DNA of 64,000 bases from Bacillota bacterium (GTDB taxonomy: Bacteria > Bacillota > Clostridia > Lachnospirales > Lachnospiraceae), in assembly GCA_023457255.1 (NCBI GenBank), contig JAEWMB010000008.1, positions 56,613 to 120,612 on the forward strand, given 5' to 3'. Shown here piece by piece: positions 9,305-18,286 of this stretch. Positions within the stretch are counted from its first letter, which is position 1. Every line of letters begins with the position of its first letter. Both the position numbers and the translations under genes were made by a program. The notes beneath the pieces are model-generated. The model saw only the letters and a list, made by a program, of their open reading frames with translations. It was not told the DNA's origin and did no database searches.

Positions 9305-9856
9305 TTAAATATCCGTATAAAGCAATGAGTACTTAAGATGGTCTTCTCTTCTTCCGTTAACTTCAAAGCCGCCCCGTGTGACACCTTCTAGATGAAAGTT
9401 TAATCTTTCAATAAGACGAATCGAAGGAAGGTTATCTATCATGATGTCAGCTTCTATTCGATATAGATTGTATTCGTGGAAGATTCTTGGTATCAGGAAA
9501 GAAATTGCTTCCGTAGCATAGCCTTTGTGCAGCATGGAGGAAGCTAATTTATATCCTAGTTTACAGGTATTATGGGGGCTTCCTTGAATATGATAAAAGT
9601 TTATGGAGCCAATAATCTTGTGAGTATTACTTTTTTCAAATAGATAATATCTGACGGCCTGATTATTTAAAAATAATTGTTGCTCCGCTGTAAGGACAAA
9701 ACGTTGGTAATTCGAGGTATAGAAGTTATCCGGTCTGGCAGGTTCCCAAGGTTCGATATGCGAGCGGTTTATCTGATAAAAATTAAGCACAGAAGGAGCC
9801 CAGCTTGGATCCAGGATTTTTAATACAAGATGCTTGGTATAATATATTGAGTCCAA
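9305..9856 (-). CDS. RimJ/RimL-type N-acetyltransferase
   Basis: This 183-residue GNAT protein of the ribosomal-protein-acetylating type opens with YYTKHLVLKILDPSWAPSV and carries LASSMLHKGYATEAISFLI (acetyl-CoA motif) and IDNLPSIRLIERLNFHLEG, the usual RimJ/L helix and final strand. The frame is open to an ATG at 9895, but a near-perfect AGGAGG lies 6 bases before TTG 9856. That TTG also gives the family-typical N-terminus, so it is the chosen start. It is the last gene of the tadA group, 31 bp after the activase stop. The substrate is unknown. Confidence 0.85.
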   Translation of the reverse strand: MDSIYYTKHLVLKILDPSWAPSVLNFYQINRSHIEPWEPARPDNFYTSNYQRFVLTAEQQLFLNNQAVRYYLFEKSNTHKIIGSINFYHIQGSPHNTCKLGYKLASSMLHKGYATEAISFLIPRIFHEYNLYRIEADIMIDNLPSIRLIERLNFHLEGVTRGGFEVNGRREDHLKYSLLYTDI

Positions 9857-9887
9857 AAAACTCCTCCTTCCTATAAACCAGGAATAT

Positions 9888-10583
9888 TTAGTCAATCCCG
9901 CGTAAGAATGAATTAGGAAGATACTTCCTTACTATCGTAAGTAACTCAGTCAGTTCTTGTTTATTGTAACCTGTAAGATTACCACCGATTAAGTCACCGG
10001 AGTCGACAAATGCTTGCAAATAATAAGGGGAAGAACCGTGAAGCCACTTACCGATTTCTTCAATGTCTTTTTTGGTATGTAATTCTTTAACGACTGTTGT
10101 TCGAAATTCATAAGGAATCCATCCTTCTTTCATGAGCTCTATGGATTCTTCTATGGAATCTATCCTAAGAGTTTCAATTCCGCAGGTTTTTTCATAGTTT
10201 TCTTTACTGTTTTTAATATCCATTGCTATCATATCGATGGTATGCTCTTTCATTAGCTGACGTATGAGTTTTGGATGGGTACCATTTGTATCTAATTTTA
10301 CCAGATAGCCCATAGACTTTACTTTTCGAATAAAGTGGATAAGATCCGGCTGTATCGTTGGTTCTCCACCAGAGATACAAATACCTTCTAATATATGTTT
10401 ACGAGAGGATAGAAAATTTAGAATCTCTTCTTCCTCATATTGTGAATTTTTTCTTTGGGAAAGGACAAGCGATGCATTTTGACAAAACGGGCATCGAAAA
10501 TTACAGCCCAAAGTAAAGATAGTACAAGCAAGATGTCCGGGGTAATCCAAAAGAGTTAGTTTTTGTAAACCACTAATTTTCAT
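9888..10583 (-). CDS. Anaerobic ribonucleotide reductase activating protein (radical SAM)
   Basis: This 231-residue radical SAM enzyme of the NrdG2/activase type starts MKISGLQKLTLLDYPGHLAC. Its cluster motif CNFRCPFC (CX3CX2C) is at about residues 27-34, followed by CISGGEPT, the GGE motif for SAM binding. Proteins of this type generate the glycyl radical in anaerobic (class III) ribonucleotide reductase or related enzymes. No nrdD is in the window. The start at 10583 follows GGGAGGAGCTTA and lies inside the end of tadA (11-bp overlap). The frame continues upstream to 10676, but that is tadA coding sequence in another frame. Confidence 0.87.
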   Translation of the reverse strand: MKISGLQKLTLLDYPGHLACTIFTLGCNFRCPFCQNASLVLSQRKNSQYEEEEILNFLSSRKHILEGICISGGEPTIQPDLIHFIRKVKSMGYLVKLDTNGTHPKLIRQLMKEHTIDMIAMDIKNSKENYEKTCGIETLRIDSIEESIELMKEGWIPYEFRTTVVKELHTKKDIEEIGKWLHGSSPYYLQAFVDSGDLIGGNLTGYNKQELTELLTIVRKYLPNSFLRGID

Positions 10584-11067
10584 TAAGCTCCTCCCTCTTT
10601 CTTTCTCTCTTTTTTTGTTCTCGAAGCAGAACAAAAAAGTCTTGTAATAATTGAGTGCATTGCTCTTGCATAACACCTGTTTCCAGTGCTACTTGATGAT
10701 TGAATTCCTGCATCTGCAATAAATTAAGAATTGAGCCCGCACAGCCGGCTTTCGGATTCATAGAACCGATAACGACACGGTCCATACGGGATTGAACAAT
10801 GGCACCTGCACACATCTGGCAAGGCTCCAGTGTGACGTACATAGTACAACCTTCCAAACGCCAGTCGTTTAGATGCTTGGTAGCTTTTTCTATTGCAAGA
10901 ATTTCAGCGTGTGCGAGCGTAGTTTTTTTCGTATTTCTTTTGTTATAACCACGAGCAATAATTTTATTATCAAAAACGATAACACAGCCAATCGGCACTT
11001 CTCCAATTAGGGCAGCCTTTTTCGCCTGTGCTATTGCGGCTTTCATGAATTTAACATTTTGATTCAT
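10573..11067 (-). CDS. tadA: tRNA-specific adenosine-34 deaminase TadA
   Basis: This 164-residue cytidine-deaminase-fold enzyme converts the wobble adenosine of tRNA-Arg(ACG) to inosine. The zinc and proton-shuttle motif HAEILAI and the second zinc motif TLEPCQMCAGAI are intact, and IGEVPIGCVIV is the usual first strand. It ends in a lysine/arginine-rich tail overlapping the next gene. In Bacillus the order tadA - SRP RNA - dnaX is conserved; here the SRP RNA lies less than 2 kb away on the opposite strand, separated by an LCP gene, so the ancestral neighbourhood is partly kept. Confidence 0.95.
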   Translation of the reverse strand: MNQNVKFMKAAIAQAKKAALIGEVPIGCVIVFDNKIIARGYNKRNTKKTTLAHAEILAIEKATKHLNDWRLEGCTMYVTLEPCQMCAGAIVQSRMDRVVIGSMNPKAGCAGSILNLLQMQEFNHQVALETGVMQEQCTQLLQDFFVLLREQKKRERKREELNEN

Positions 11068-11167
11068 TTCTTAATAGTCTCCTTATAGCAGCTACAAATT
11101 TATGCTTATCCTTTAAAGGATGCAGGGATAAAGAAATCCTCTTTGAGGAATAGATAATATCTCCCTT

Positions 11168-11195
11168 ATTATAGCATGTTGGGGTAGAAGTACAA
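11168..11195 (-). promoter_or_regulatory. Promoter of the tadA group
   Basis: On the minus strand, TTGTAC (11195-11190), a 16-base spacer and TATAAT (11173-11168), about 100 bp upstream of tadA. Otherwise the 11068-11489 gap holds only the promoter region of the LCP gene, with a TTGACA at 11366-11371 lacking a clear -10 box. Confidence 0.5.
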
Positions 11196-11489
11196 GGCTC
11201 TCTCCCCTTATAGGAGCAGGAAGTGACTTACAGGAATAGAAAGAAAAAATCAATAAACCTACAGATAAATTACAGGAGGATAAACAGTATTTCAGTGTAT
11301 TTCTGTGAAACAAAGCAAATAAGAGGTTTCTTCTGTTATAAATTCATAAGATTTTAAACATTTGTTTGACACAATATGGGAATAAATTAATGTTTATATT
11401 AAAAAGAAAATGGGTATGATACAAAAGTTAGTGGTATTAAGATTCAAAAGAATACCAAAGTACCAACAAATCTAACGGAGGATTAAGTT

Positions 11490-12680
11490 ATGAAGATTGG
11501 GGCTTTTAATCAAAATCAGAAAAAAACAGAAGAATCTAGGGATCTTACGGAGCAAGATTCCACTTATTTAAAATGGAAGAAAAAGTACCGTCGTTTTTTA
11601 ATAGGTTCCCTGGTATTTGTCTGTATAGGAATCGTCGCGTTTACTGTCGGAACACGATCAGGGCGGGGAATTTTCTATAATTTAGCCGGTTTGTTACTGC
11701 ATGATGCCATGGACACCTCACCGGAGGTACTGCAGCCAATCGCAACTGCCTATCCAGATGATGGCACGGATGTGGATTCCGTTGATATGGTTGATATTTT
11801 TTCGGATACAGAGGTTACAAAAATACCAAATAAAAATATCATACCAAGAAGTGAAGAAGGGGTGAGTAATTTTCTCCTAATTGGTATTGAAGAAATTGAA
11901 AATGCAAGAAACACGGACGTTATGATGATTGCCTCAATCAATCAGCATAGCAAAGATATTACACTCGTATCATTGCTTCGTGATACGTATATTGAATATG
12001 AAGAAAATCGTGCAAAGAAATTAAATGCTTTTTATGCAATTGGTGGTATGAGTTCTCTGATTGAGGTTATTGAGGAAAATTATCGTATTAAAATCGACGG
12101 TTATGCTTATGTTAATTTCGATTCATTTGAAAAAATCATAGATGAATTGGATGGAATAGATATAGAGCTCGGAGCAAAAGAAGCAGCTTACTTAAATAAA
12201 GAAAATTATATATCAAATCCTGCTTATCGAACAGTCAAGGCAGGAATGAACCACCTGAATGGAAACCAGGCACTTGGTTATGCAAGAGTCAGAAAGGTGG
12301 AAACGTTAGGCGGTGTGACGGACGATTATGGCAGAACTCTAAGACAGCGGCGCGTACTGAATGCAATCTTTGAAAAGTACAAAAAGAAGAATATATTTGA
12401 CTTATTATCCATCACCACAAATTGCTTGTATTATGTGAAGACAAATGTTACCAGTAAGCAGATATCAAATACAATAGAATGCATTGTAGAGGATGGAATA
12501 ACCACATTAAACTCAGAACGTTTCCCTTATAATGGGTTGTTTGAGTCACCATTAGAATATCATGGTATTACTTATCCTATACTTCCTGATTGGGAAGAAA
12601 ATATAGTCCGCCTGTATCAGGATTTATATAAAGATACACAAGAGGAAGCAAGAGCTGCGTATTTCGCGGCAGAGAATTAA
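11490..12680 (+). CDS. LytR-CpsA-Psr (LCP) family cell-wall glycopolymer ligase
   Basis: This 396-residue membrane-anchored protein has a cytoplasmic N-terminus of about 35 residues, one transmembrane helix (about 36-55, IGSLVFVCIGIVAFTVG) and an extracellular LCP domain (about 125-320). The domain shows NFLLIGIE, RNTDVMMIASIN, VSLLRDTYIEY, GYAYVNFDSF and ALGYARVRK. The conserved arginines and aspartates that bind the polyprenyl pyrophosphate are present. LCP enzymes move teichoic acid or capsule polymers from the lipid carrier to peptidoglycan. A possible client is the surface polymer cluster at 45-60 kb, but there is no direct link. The start has GGAGG upstream. Confidence 0.92.
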   Translation: MKIGAFNQNQKKTEESRDLTEQDSTYLKWKKKYRRFLIGSLVFVCIGIVAFTVGTRSGRGIFYNLAGLLLHDAMDTSPEVLQPIATAYPDDGTDVDSVDMVDIFSDTEVTKIPNKNIIPRSEEGVSNFLLIGIEEIENARNTDVMMIASINQHSKDITLVSLLRDTYIEYEENRAKKLNAFYAIGGMSSLIEVIEENYRIKIDGYAYVNFDSFEKIIDELDGIDIELGAKEAAYLNKENYISNPAYRTVKAGMNHLNGNQALGYARVRKVETLGGVTDDYGRTLRQRRVLNAIFEKYKKKNIFDLLSITTNCLYYVKTNVTSKQISNTIECIVEDGITTLNSERFPYNGLFESPLEYHGITYPILPDWEENIVRLYQDLYKDTQEEARAAYFAAEN

Positions 12681-12808
12681 CAAAGCTCCACCTAAGGTTT
12701 CTATTATTAGTAGTAGGTTATTTTAAGAAGTAAGATTCAGTTTTTAAGCAATAGTAGTCTTATTGCAAATAATCATAAATTTGGAACATTACTTAACGGG
12801 GATAACTA

Positions 12809-12837
12809 TTGACAAGTAATAAAAAACAAAGTATACT
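12809..12837 (+). promoter_or_regulatory. Strong promoter of the SRP RNA
   Basis: TTGACA (12809-12814), a 17-base spacer and TATACT (12832-12837). Predicted transcription starts near 12844, about 110 bases upstream of the mature SRP RNA. Confidence 0.75.
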
Positions 12838-12955
12838 AAACCTTACCTCGCATAAGGCTATCTTTTTCTTGTGCTTGGTAAATGGAGGGTATTCTGTTAA
12901 GAATACTGCTTATAAGGTAGCAATGGGACCACAGGTCTTTTTATTGTTATAAAGT

Positions 12956-13222
12956 TTCCGTGCAGCCGGGGAGATAGCGGTGCCCTGTACCTGCAATCCG
13001 CTACAGCAGGGGTGATGTCTTGCCTAGGATAACTTTATTGCATAGCTGCCCTCTATAAGTGATGTTGACGTTTGGGTCTTACGCAATGAAAATTTGTGAA
13101 CCGTGTCAGGGCAGGAATGCAGCAGCACTAAGCAAAATCTTTCGTGTGCCGTGAGGGTGCCTGAACCGAGTTAACTGTAGAGGTAACGTTTGTGATAATT
13201 ATTCGAAGCAAGGCGCACGGAT
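12956..13222 (+). ncRNA. ffs: Signal recognition particle RNA (large bacterial type)
   Basis: About 267 nt, the size of the Bacillus/Clostridium SRP RNA with an Alu domain. The ends pair (TCCGTGC at 12957 with GCACGGA at 13215-13221). Conserved segments include GCGGTGCCCTGTACCTGCAA, GTTGACGTTTGGGTC, the S-domain loop TCAGGGCAGGAATGCAGCAG and CCGAGTTAACTG. The GGAA tetraloop of helix 8 that binds Ffh is visible. It has its own promoter and terminator. In B. subtilis the precursor is trimmed by RNase III; the 5' leader and 3' tail here suggest similar processing. The usual downstream dnaX is not present. Confidence 0.95.
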
Positions 13223-13268
13223 TAAAAAATACATGACTAATTATCCATATATATTCATATAAACTATG

Positions 13269-13311
13269 CCGATATAAAAAGAGTATAACCTACTTTTTAT
13301 ATCGGTTTTTT
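13269..13311 (+). terminator. SRP RNA terminator
   Basis: A perfect 13-bp stem, CCGATATAAAAAG / CTTTTTATATCGG, with an 11-base loop followed by TTTTTTG. Confidence 0.9.
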
Positions 13312-13390
13312 GTATCTATTTCCTGTTTTAGGACAAAAAAAGAAAATATACTTCCCCATTATACAAAATTCGATTATAATAGAGTAAAAA

Positions 13391-13435
13391 GCATCTTGAT
13401 TTGTTGTGTGCTAAAGTGCAAAGATGGAAGTTGGT
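13391..13435 (+). repeat. Hairpin-plus-RBS repeat, copy A
   Basis: CTTGATTTGTTGTGTGCTAA and AGTGCAAAGATGGAAGTTGG form a copy of a short element also seen at 18229-18286 and 48048-48105. Here the ATG after it (13436) opens only a 19-codon frame ending at 13495, with no recognisable product. Confidence 0.5.
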
Positions 13436-13600
13436 ATGAGAGATAGAACAGCTTCCCACTTTTTAATATGTACCATGTATGGTGCATTACAGTAACAAAT
13501 CTGCTGCTGATGTAATAATGGGTGTTAGAGTGATAATAAAGGATTCTATAAATCAAGGATGGGTAGGATATAATTACACAAAAGCAAGGAGGCGCAGCAT

Positions 13601-15916
13601 TTGTTATTAAAACCAAATACGGTGAATCAATTATTAAAGGATACCGTAATTTTTCAAGAACAAGAGGAAGTAACTTACATATGCATGGTGCTGAAAGGTC
13701 GTATCACTGCGATGAATCAAGGGAGCCGTGTTGTCCTGACACAGGGATGTATGTTTGGCATTCATGATTTATTCTTGGGAAGATACTTAAGTAATTATGT
13801 AGCATCAGAGGACGTGGTTATTTATCCTTTTTCAGTGAGCGGAGTGGATTCCCTGCATGAAATCTTTGCTTTTAATAAAGATTATCAAGGTGTTATTATT
13901 TATTCTCTTTGTTATTACATCAGGGAATTAAGCCGTGTATTAGAAGAGATTAGACGATGTGATGAATCTCTTTGCGAGTATTTGAAGGAAGAATACGCTC
14001 ATTACGTTAAGGCAGGTCATGGCAATAAGCTTCCTGTATATACCTTATCAAAAATTGAAGAATTAGAGTTGTACAACTCAGATATTGAATTTAATCAAAG
14101 GGAAGCAGATTTCTTTTGTGAGTGTTCCAATCTTCCATTAGCTGCTGTAAAAACTTTTTACGGATACAGCGAGAGCATGACGATGGTACATATTGAGGAT
14201 GCTTGCTCTATTTTAGCCAGCCTGACGTTAGAGAGCATAGAGATTGCAGCTCATCTTGGAGAATCCTTCAAGCTTCTAATGAATCATAGCGAAATGTGCC
14301 TTTTTAAACGAATGGCGGCACTTTCTCTGGAGTTTAAAAAGAATGGATATCCACGACAGGAGATTATGCAGCGAATTGATGACATGGTAGACCGTATTAA
14401 TACCGTAGACAAGGTATTAGCTCTCTATACCATTCATAGTGTAACATTAGACCGCAAGGAGTTTGAAGAATTATATCTTAGCCTTGTTGTTGGCACTGAG
14501 TGTAAAGAAACAATAGCAGATGTAACAGCAGACAGCAAAGCGGCGGTAGATTCCTTACGTGGTTCGATGAGACAAATACTTAGTTTTGTTGAGTTTGATA
14601 AAGAAAAGACCTTGGAATTTTCAAAAGCAGTTGAATATTTTGTGAATGCAGAGGATCGTCTGTCCCCTGACGATGAAATGAGATTGAACAGAAAGGAAAT
14701 CACCAGGCATTATTATGAAATCTATGAACGTGCCTTTTTGATATCCTATAAAAAACAAAAGGCGGTACCTAAAGCAGTTGAATTATTTCTAAAGTTTGGA
14801 TTCTTTGATGAGAGGCTGTTAACGGAACAGCAGTTATATGCTCTTTGTAAATTTGATGCCGGTAAATCAGAAGAACCGTGCCGGATTTATACACTTTATG
14901 AGTGGTTCAGCTTAATTATGCAGGGAAAAAGAGAGCCGTCAAAAAGCGAATTTGATTTAGATTATGTGGATAATCTTAGAATGCTGCGAAAAAAAGGAGA
15001 GATCACGGAGCAGGAGGAAAAAGAGCTTCGCTTCAATATGGAAAAGAAACTTCATTACGAAGTTACGAATGTATTTGCCTACAATAACCGATTACTGAAT
15101 GGCCAAATTTCTATCTTTGTTCCGATACTTTACAAAGAACAATTTTATAATGTGATGGAAAGAGCATTTGTTACCAAACAAAGAATCAATGATTCTTTTC
15201 GTAAGGTATTAGAGATCGATTATTCCGCTTTCCACCGGGAAACACTTTATGTCAATGCAGAAGCAGGAATTGAGAAGGAATATATTATGAATCAGGTTTT
15301 TCCTGAAATCATTATTCTGCCGGTTACCGGTTCAAATGGTTCCATGTGGCAGGAAATTAGTGATAAGAGAAGGAATAAACCGGGTCGTTTCTTATTACCA
15401 CACTTTATCGATTCCAATTTAGAGGATGTTATGATACGATTATTCGCGCGATTCCGTTGGGAATTATGCAGATGTATTCAAGGAACTGCTTGGAATGATT
15501 TAAAACATAAATCTCTTACTTCCGAATATGTTGATTATATTCAATTCTACCGTAGAAATCATGACTTGTCTGAGGAGCGGAAAGAAAAATTAAAGCTGCA
15601 GATTCAAAAGGGAAGAAACAACACAAGAGAAATATTCGTAATTGATTATGAAGCATGGATTAAAGGGGAGGCGGCAGGTGCCATTCGACTTAATAAAGTG
15701 GCAAGAGAGATTCTCGCAACCTATTGTCCGTTTTCGAAGGAGATACGTGAGAGACTGACAACACAGCCGTTGTTTGTGGAAGCATTTAGCAGGTTTACTC
15801 GCAATACTACTAAAAAGATCAGAGAGTTAGAACTTCGTTTCCATGCGTTGACAAAGGAAAAAATTGAATTAACAAAGGAACTAGAGGATACCATGTCCTT
15901 TTACCAAGAACTGTAA
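13601..15916 (+). CDS. Large protein with N-terminal cyclic-nucleotide-binding-like domain
   Basis: This 771-residue soluble protein starts at TTG, justified by AAGGAGG 8 bases upstream. Residues about 1-110 have the beta-roll pattern of a CNMP/Crp domain (VTYICMVLKGRITAMNQGSRVV, then GCMFGIHDLFLGR), but no DNA-binding helix-turn-helix follows. The remaining 650 residues are mostly helical with no motif I can name, ending in a coiled coil (about 735-765). A hairpin and then the JetA/DUF5716-like gene follow 65 bp downstream, so the two are probably co-transcribed. Function is unknown; a large sensor or scaffold is possible, but that is only a guess. Confidence 0.75.
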   Translation: MLLKPNTVNQLLKDTVIFQEQEEVTYICMVLKGRITAMNQGSRVVLTQGCMFGIHDLFLGRYLSNYVASEDVVIYPFSVSGVDSLHEIFAFNKDYQGVIIYSLCYYIRELSRVLEEIRRCDESLCEYLKEEYAHYVKAGHGNKLPVYTLSKIEELELYNSDIEFNQREADFFCECSNLPLAAVKTFYGYSESMTMVHIEDACSILASLTLESIEIAAHLGESFKLLMNHSEMCLFKRMAALSLEFKKNGYPRQEIMQRIDDMVDRINTVDKVLALYTIHSVTLDRKEFEELYLSLVVGTECKETIADVTADSKAAVDSLRGSMRQILSFVEFDKEKTLEFSKAVEYFVNAEDRLSPDDEMRLNRKEITRHYYEIYERAFLISYKKQKAVPKAVELFLKFGFFDERLLTEQQLYALCKFDAGKSEEPCRIYTLYEWFSLIMQGKREPSKSEFDLDYVDNLRMLRKKGEITEQEEKELRFNMEKKLHYEVTNVFAYNNRLLNGQISIFVPILYKEQFYNVMERAFVTKQRINDSFRKVLEIDYSAFHRETLYVNAEAGIEKEYIMNQVFPEIIILPVTGSNGSMWQEISDKRRNKPGRFLLPHFIDSNLEDVMIRLFARFRWELCRCIQGTAWNDLKHKSLTSEYVDYIQFYRRNHDLSEERKEKLKLQIQKGRNNTREIFVIDYEAWIKGEAAGAIRLNKVAREILATYCPFSKEIRERLTTQPLFVEAFSRFTRNTTKKIRELELRFHALTKEKIELTKELEDTMSFYQEL

Positions 15917-15981
15917 TATTTACTGCCCCAGTGGTTTTTAGAGTAATCGCTGGGGTAGTTTGCGTTTAAATTGGAGGTACC

Positions 15982-17341
15982 ATGAACTATACACTGCGGA
16001 ATGATATTGTAAATAATCATAGCACCCGTATGCAGTATCTAAAAAATATATACCATTTTTTTGCTGCAGCAGGTTTTTATGACTCAATTTAAGGATGGAA
16101 AATACGCCATTGTTGACATAGAATATGTGACAATGGCTCTTCTTCGTTATTTTATTGAAGAAAACCATTTTAATGAAAGGAGTGTTACCTATCAAGAAGT
16201 GGCGGAGTTTTTATCGGAATTATTAAGAAGTGATTTTTCCTTATCCCTTCCGGAAGAAGAGGAAAAAGAACTGATTGATTACTTGTTTGATAAAATAAAA
16301 AATGATGGAAGACCATTTGTTATGGATTATTTTGATCCGTTGGAGAAAAAACAAAAAACAGCCAGGGTGAAACTATTAGAGAGTAAATTACTGGATGGCA
16401 GTGTAGTATATTTTGCTACTGCAGATGCAATCGAGTTTTATTTAGAGACCAAAGAAGTGAAGGAAGGCTTATTAGGTGTCAATGTATTTGAGAGTGTAAA
16501 AGCGTTCGAAGATTTTCAAAGAACAGGAATGCAGTGGTTTGATAGAGAACAAAAGGCTTTTTTACGAAACAAAGAACTTACAGATCAAGCGCTGAAAAAG
16601 GCGAGTGAGGCAGGAGTTAATTATCAAGCTTCCTTAAAAGAAATTTATGAGCTTGAGACGGAACTTAAAAAAGCCATAACGAATCACAGCCGGCTGCTAT
16701 CGGATTGTACGGAGCTTCAAATACGTTCTGATGAGATGATTAGAAAGCATAAGTACAGCCGTTTCCGAAATGCTTTTGACTTTATAGATTATGTTGAAAA
16801 GGCTAAGGAGAAAAATAAAGTATCTTTATTAAAATCAATAGTCTCTCCATTATTTTTGCCAAAGATCACAAAAACGTTTTATCTTGGAAATATTGATGAA
16901 CTCTTAAGCTATACAGGTCAGAAAGAAGAAGCCGGTGAAGCCATTTTAGAAATGAATGAAGAGGGTTATTGCTTTGAGGATGAAGTGGAGGAAGAACGAA
17001 TATCACAAAATTATGAAGCAATGATAAAAACGTTACTTGATATGCTGCTTTCCAGAGAGAATTTTTCGTTAGCACAATTCAATCAAGAGCTTGAATTAAA
17101 GTATTTTGATGATATCTTTAAAAATAGTGACTATTACTCCTTCTTAGTTCATCTAAGTCAAAAAAAGGAGTATGACCTTTCTAAGATAAGAAAGCAGCAG
17201 GATACCTTTTTTGACGGATTCTTAGCAAGGTTTCTTGAGGAAGAAAAATTTGAGAGGTATCGAAAGTTACACTTTTCTCTAAAGCTCCTATCAGACCAGG
17301 AGGGAGAAGGGAAGATAACCCACCTAAGATGGTTCTATTGA
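15982..17341 (+). CDS. JetA/DUF5716-like protein with N-terminal frameshift in a T7 tract
   Basis: The ATG at 15982 follows GGAGGTACC, the best RBS here, and gives MNYTLRNDIVNNHSTRMQYL before a stop at 16090-16092. The rest (426 residues to 17341) is in the +1 frame and has no RBS of its own. Removing one T from the T7 run at 16056-16062 joins both parts into about 452 residues (...LKNIYHF then LLQQVFMTQFKDGKYA). The joined protein is helical and acidic, with a winged-helix-like N-terminus and coiled-coil segments (about 170-260). From memory it resembles the DUF5716 family, related to the Wadjet JetA/MukF-like subunit. No jetB, jetC or jetD is present. It may be a pseudogene, slippage-expressed, or a sequencing error. 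Confidence 0.7.
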
Positions 17342-17429
17342 TACTACTTGTTAATTAGAAACGATAATGATAATATTAGGTTAGATTATGTCAAAAAAGA
17401 GAGAAGGAATTCGGAAAGAAGGGTTAACA

Positions 17430-18152
17430 ATGCTAGAGGTAAATCATGTACACAAGGCATATCAAAATCATACTGCGGTAGAGGACATAAATTTTGAGAT
17501 GAAGCAGGGTGAAATCACAGGTTTAATTGGTCCGAATGGTGCAGGAAAGTCAACGACCGTATCGATGATAGCTACTCTGCTTAAACCGGATAAGGGTCAA
17601 ATTCTTTTCTATGGAGAGGATATTGCGAAAAATCCTAAAGTCATCCGTAGCTCCTTAGGATATGTGCCTCAAGACATTGCGCTTTATGAATCTCTTACAG
17701 GAAGGGATAATTTCGAATTCTGGGGTAATGCCTATCATCTGCCAAAATCGTTAAGAAATGAACGAATAAAAAAACTAAGTGATATGATAGGTTTTTCAGA
17801 GAGTGAACTAAAACGAAAAGTAAAAGAGTATTCTGGTGGTATGAAACGAAGGTTAAATATTGCGGTAGCTTTGCTGCATGAACCTAAATTAGTGATATTA
17901 GATGAACCAACCGTTGGTATTGACTTACAATCAAGAAAACAGATTTTATCCGCCATTGGACAACTTAAGCTGGATGGAACAGCTATCTTATATGTTGGTC
18001 ATTATTTAGAAGAGGTGGAACGTTTATGTGACCGGATTCTTATTTTCAATCAGGGAAGATGTGTATGGAATGAAACCGTATCAAATTCCTTAGCCCGAAG
18101 AGAGCAGAACATTACTTTAGAGCAGCTTTATGAGGAATTAAGTATCAATTAA
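17430..18152 (+). CDS. Orphan ABC transporter ATP-binding protein
   Basis: This 240-residue single ABC domain has Walker A GPNGAGKST, Q-loop YVPQDIALYE, signature YSGGMKRRLN and Walker B LVILDEPTVGID, typical of DRA/CcmA-type exporters. ATG 17430 follows GAAGGG; the frame is open to 17388. No permease gene lies on either side, which is unusual, so it must pair with a membrane protein encoded elsewhere. A possible promoter (TTGTTA 17348-17353, TAATAT 17371-17376) precedes it. Substrate unknown. Confidence 0.87.
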   Translation: MLEVNHVHKAYQNHTAVEDINFEMKQGEITGLIGPNGAGKSTTVSMIATLLKPDKGQILFYGEDIAKNPKVIRSSLGYVPQDIALYESLTGRDNFEFWGNAYHLPKSLRNERIKKLSDMIGFSESELKRKVKEYSGGMKRRLNIAVALLHEPKLVILDEPTVGIDLQSRKQILSAIGQLKLDGTAILYVGHYLEEVERLCDRILIFNQGRCVWNETVSNSLARREQNITLEQLYEELSIN

Positions 18153-18228
18153 ATAATAGTTATATCCGTTTTAAAGTTTTACGGATTAAAAAATGATCGG
18201 TGTTTGGAGGCTAGGTTGAAAAGTGAAA

Positions 18229-18286
18229 GTTAATTTTTCAACATCCTGATTTTTATGCGTGCTAAAGCACACAGATGGGAGTTAGA
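18229..18286 (+). repeat. Hairpin-plus-RBS repeat, copy B
   Basis: A leader of about 58 bp contains GCGTGCTAAAGCACACAGAT and then GGGAG, which serves as the RBS of the TPR-AAA gene. It aligns over its length with the copy at 48048-48105. Confidence 0.6.

Noticed and set aside
13436..13495. 19-codon frame after repeat copy A
   Set aside because: Too short and unsupported except by the repeat's RBS-like sequence; could be a leader peptide but nothing else shows it.
13601..17341. Complete Wadjet system
   Set aside because: Only a JetA/DUF5716-like gene is present; no JetB, JetC (SMC-like) or JetD follows, so a defence claim is not supported.
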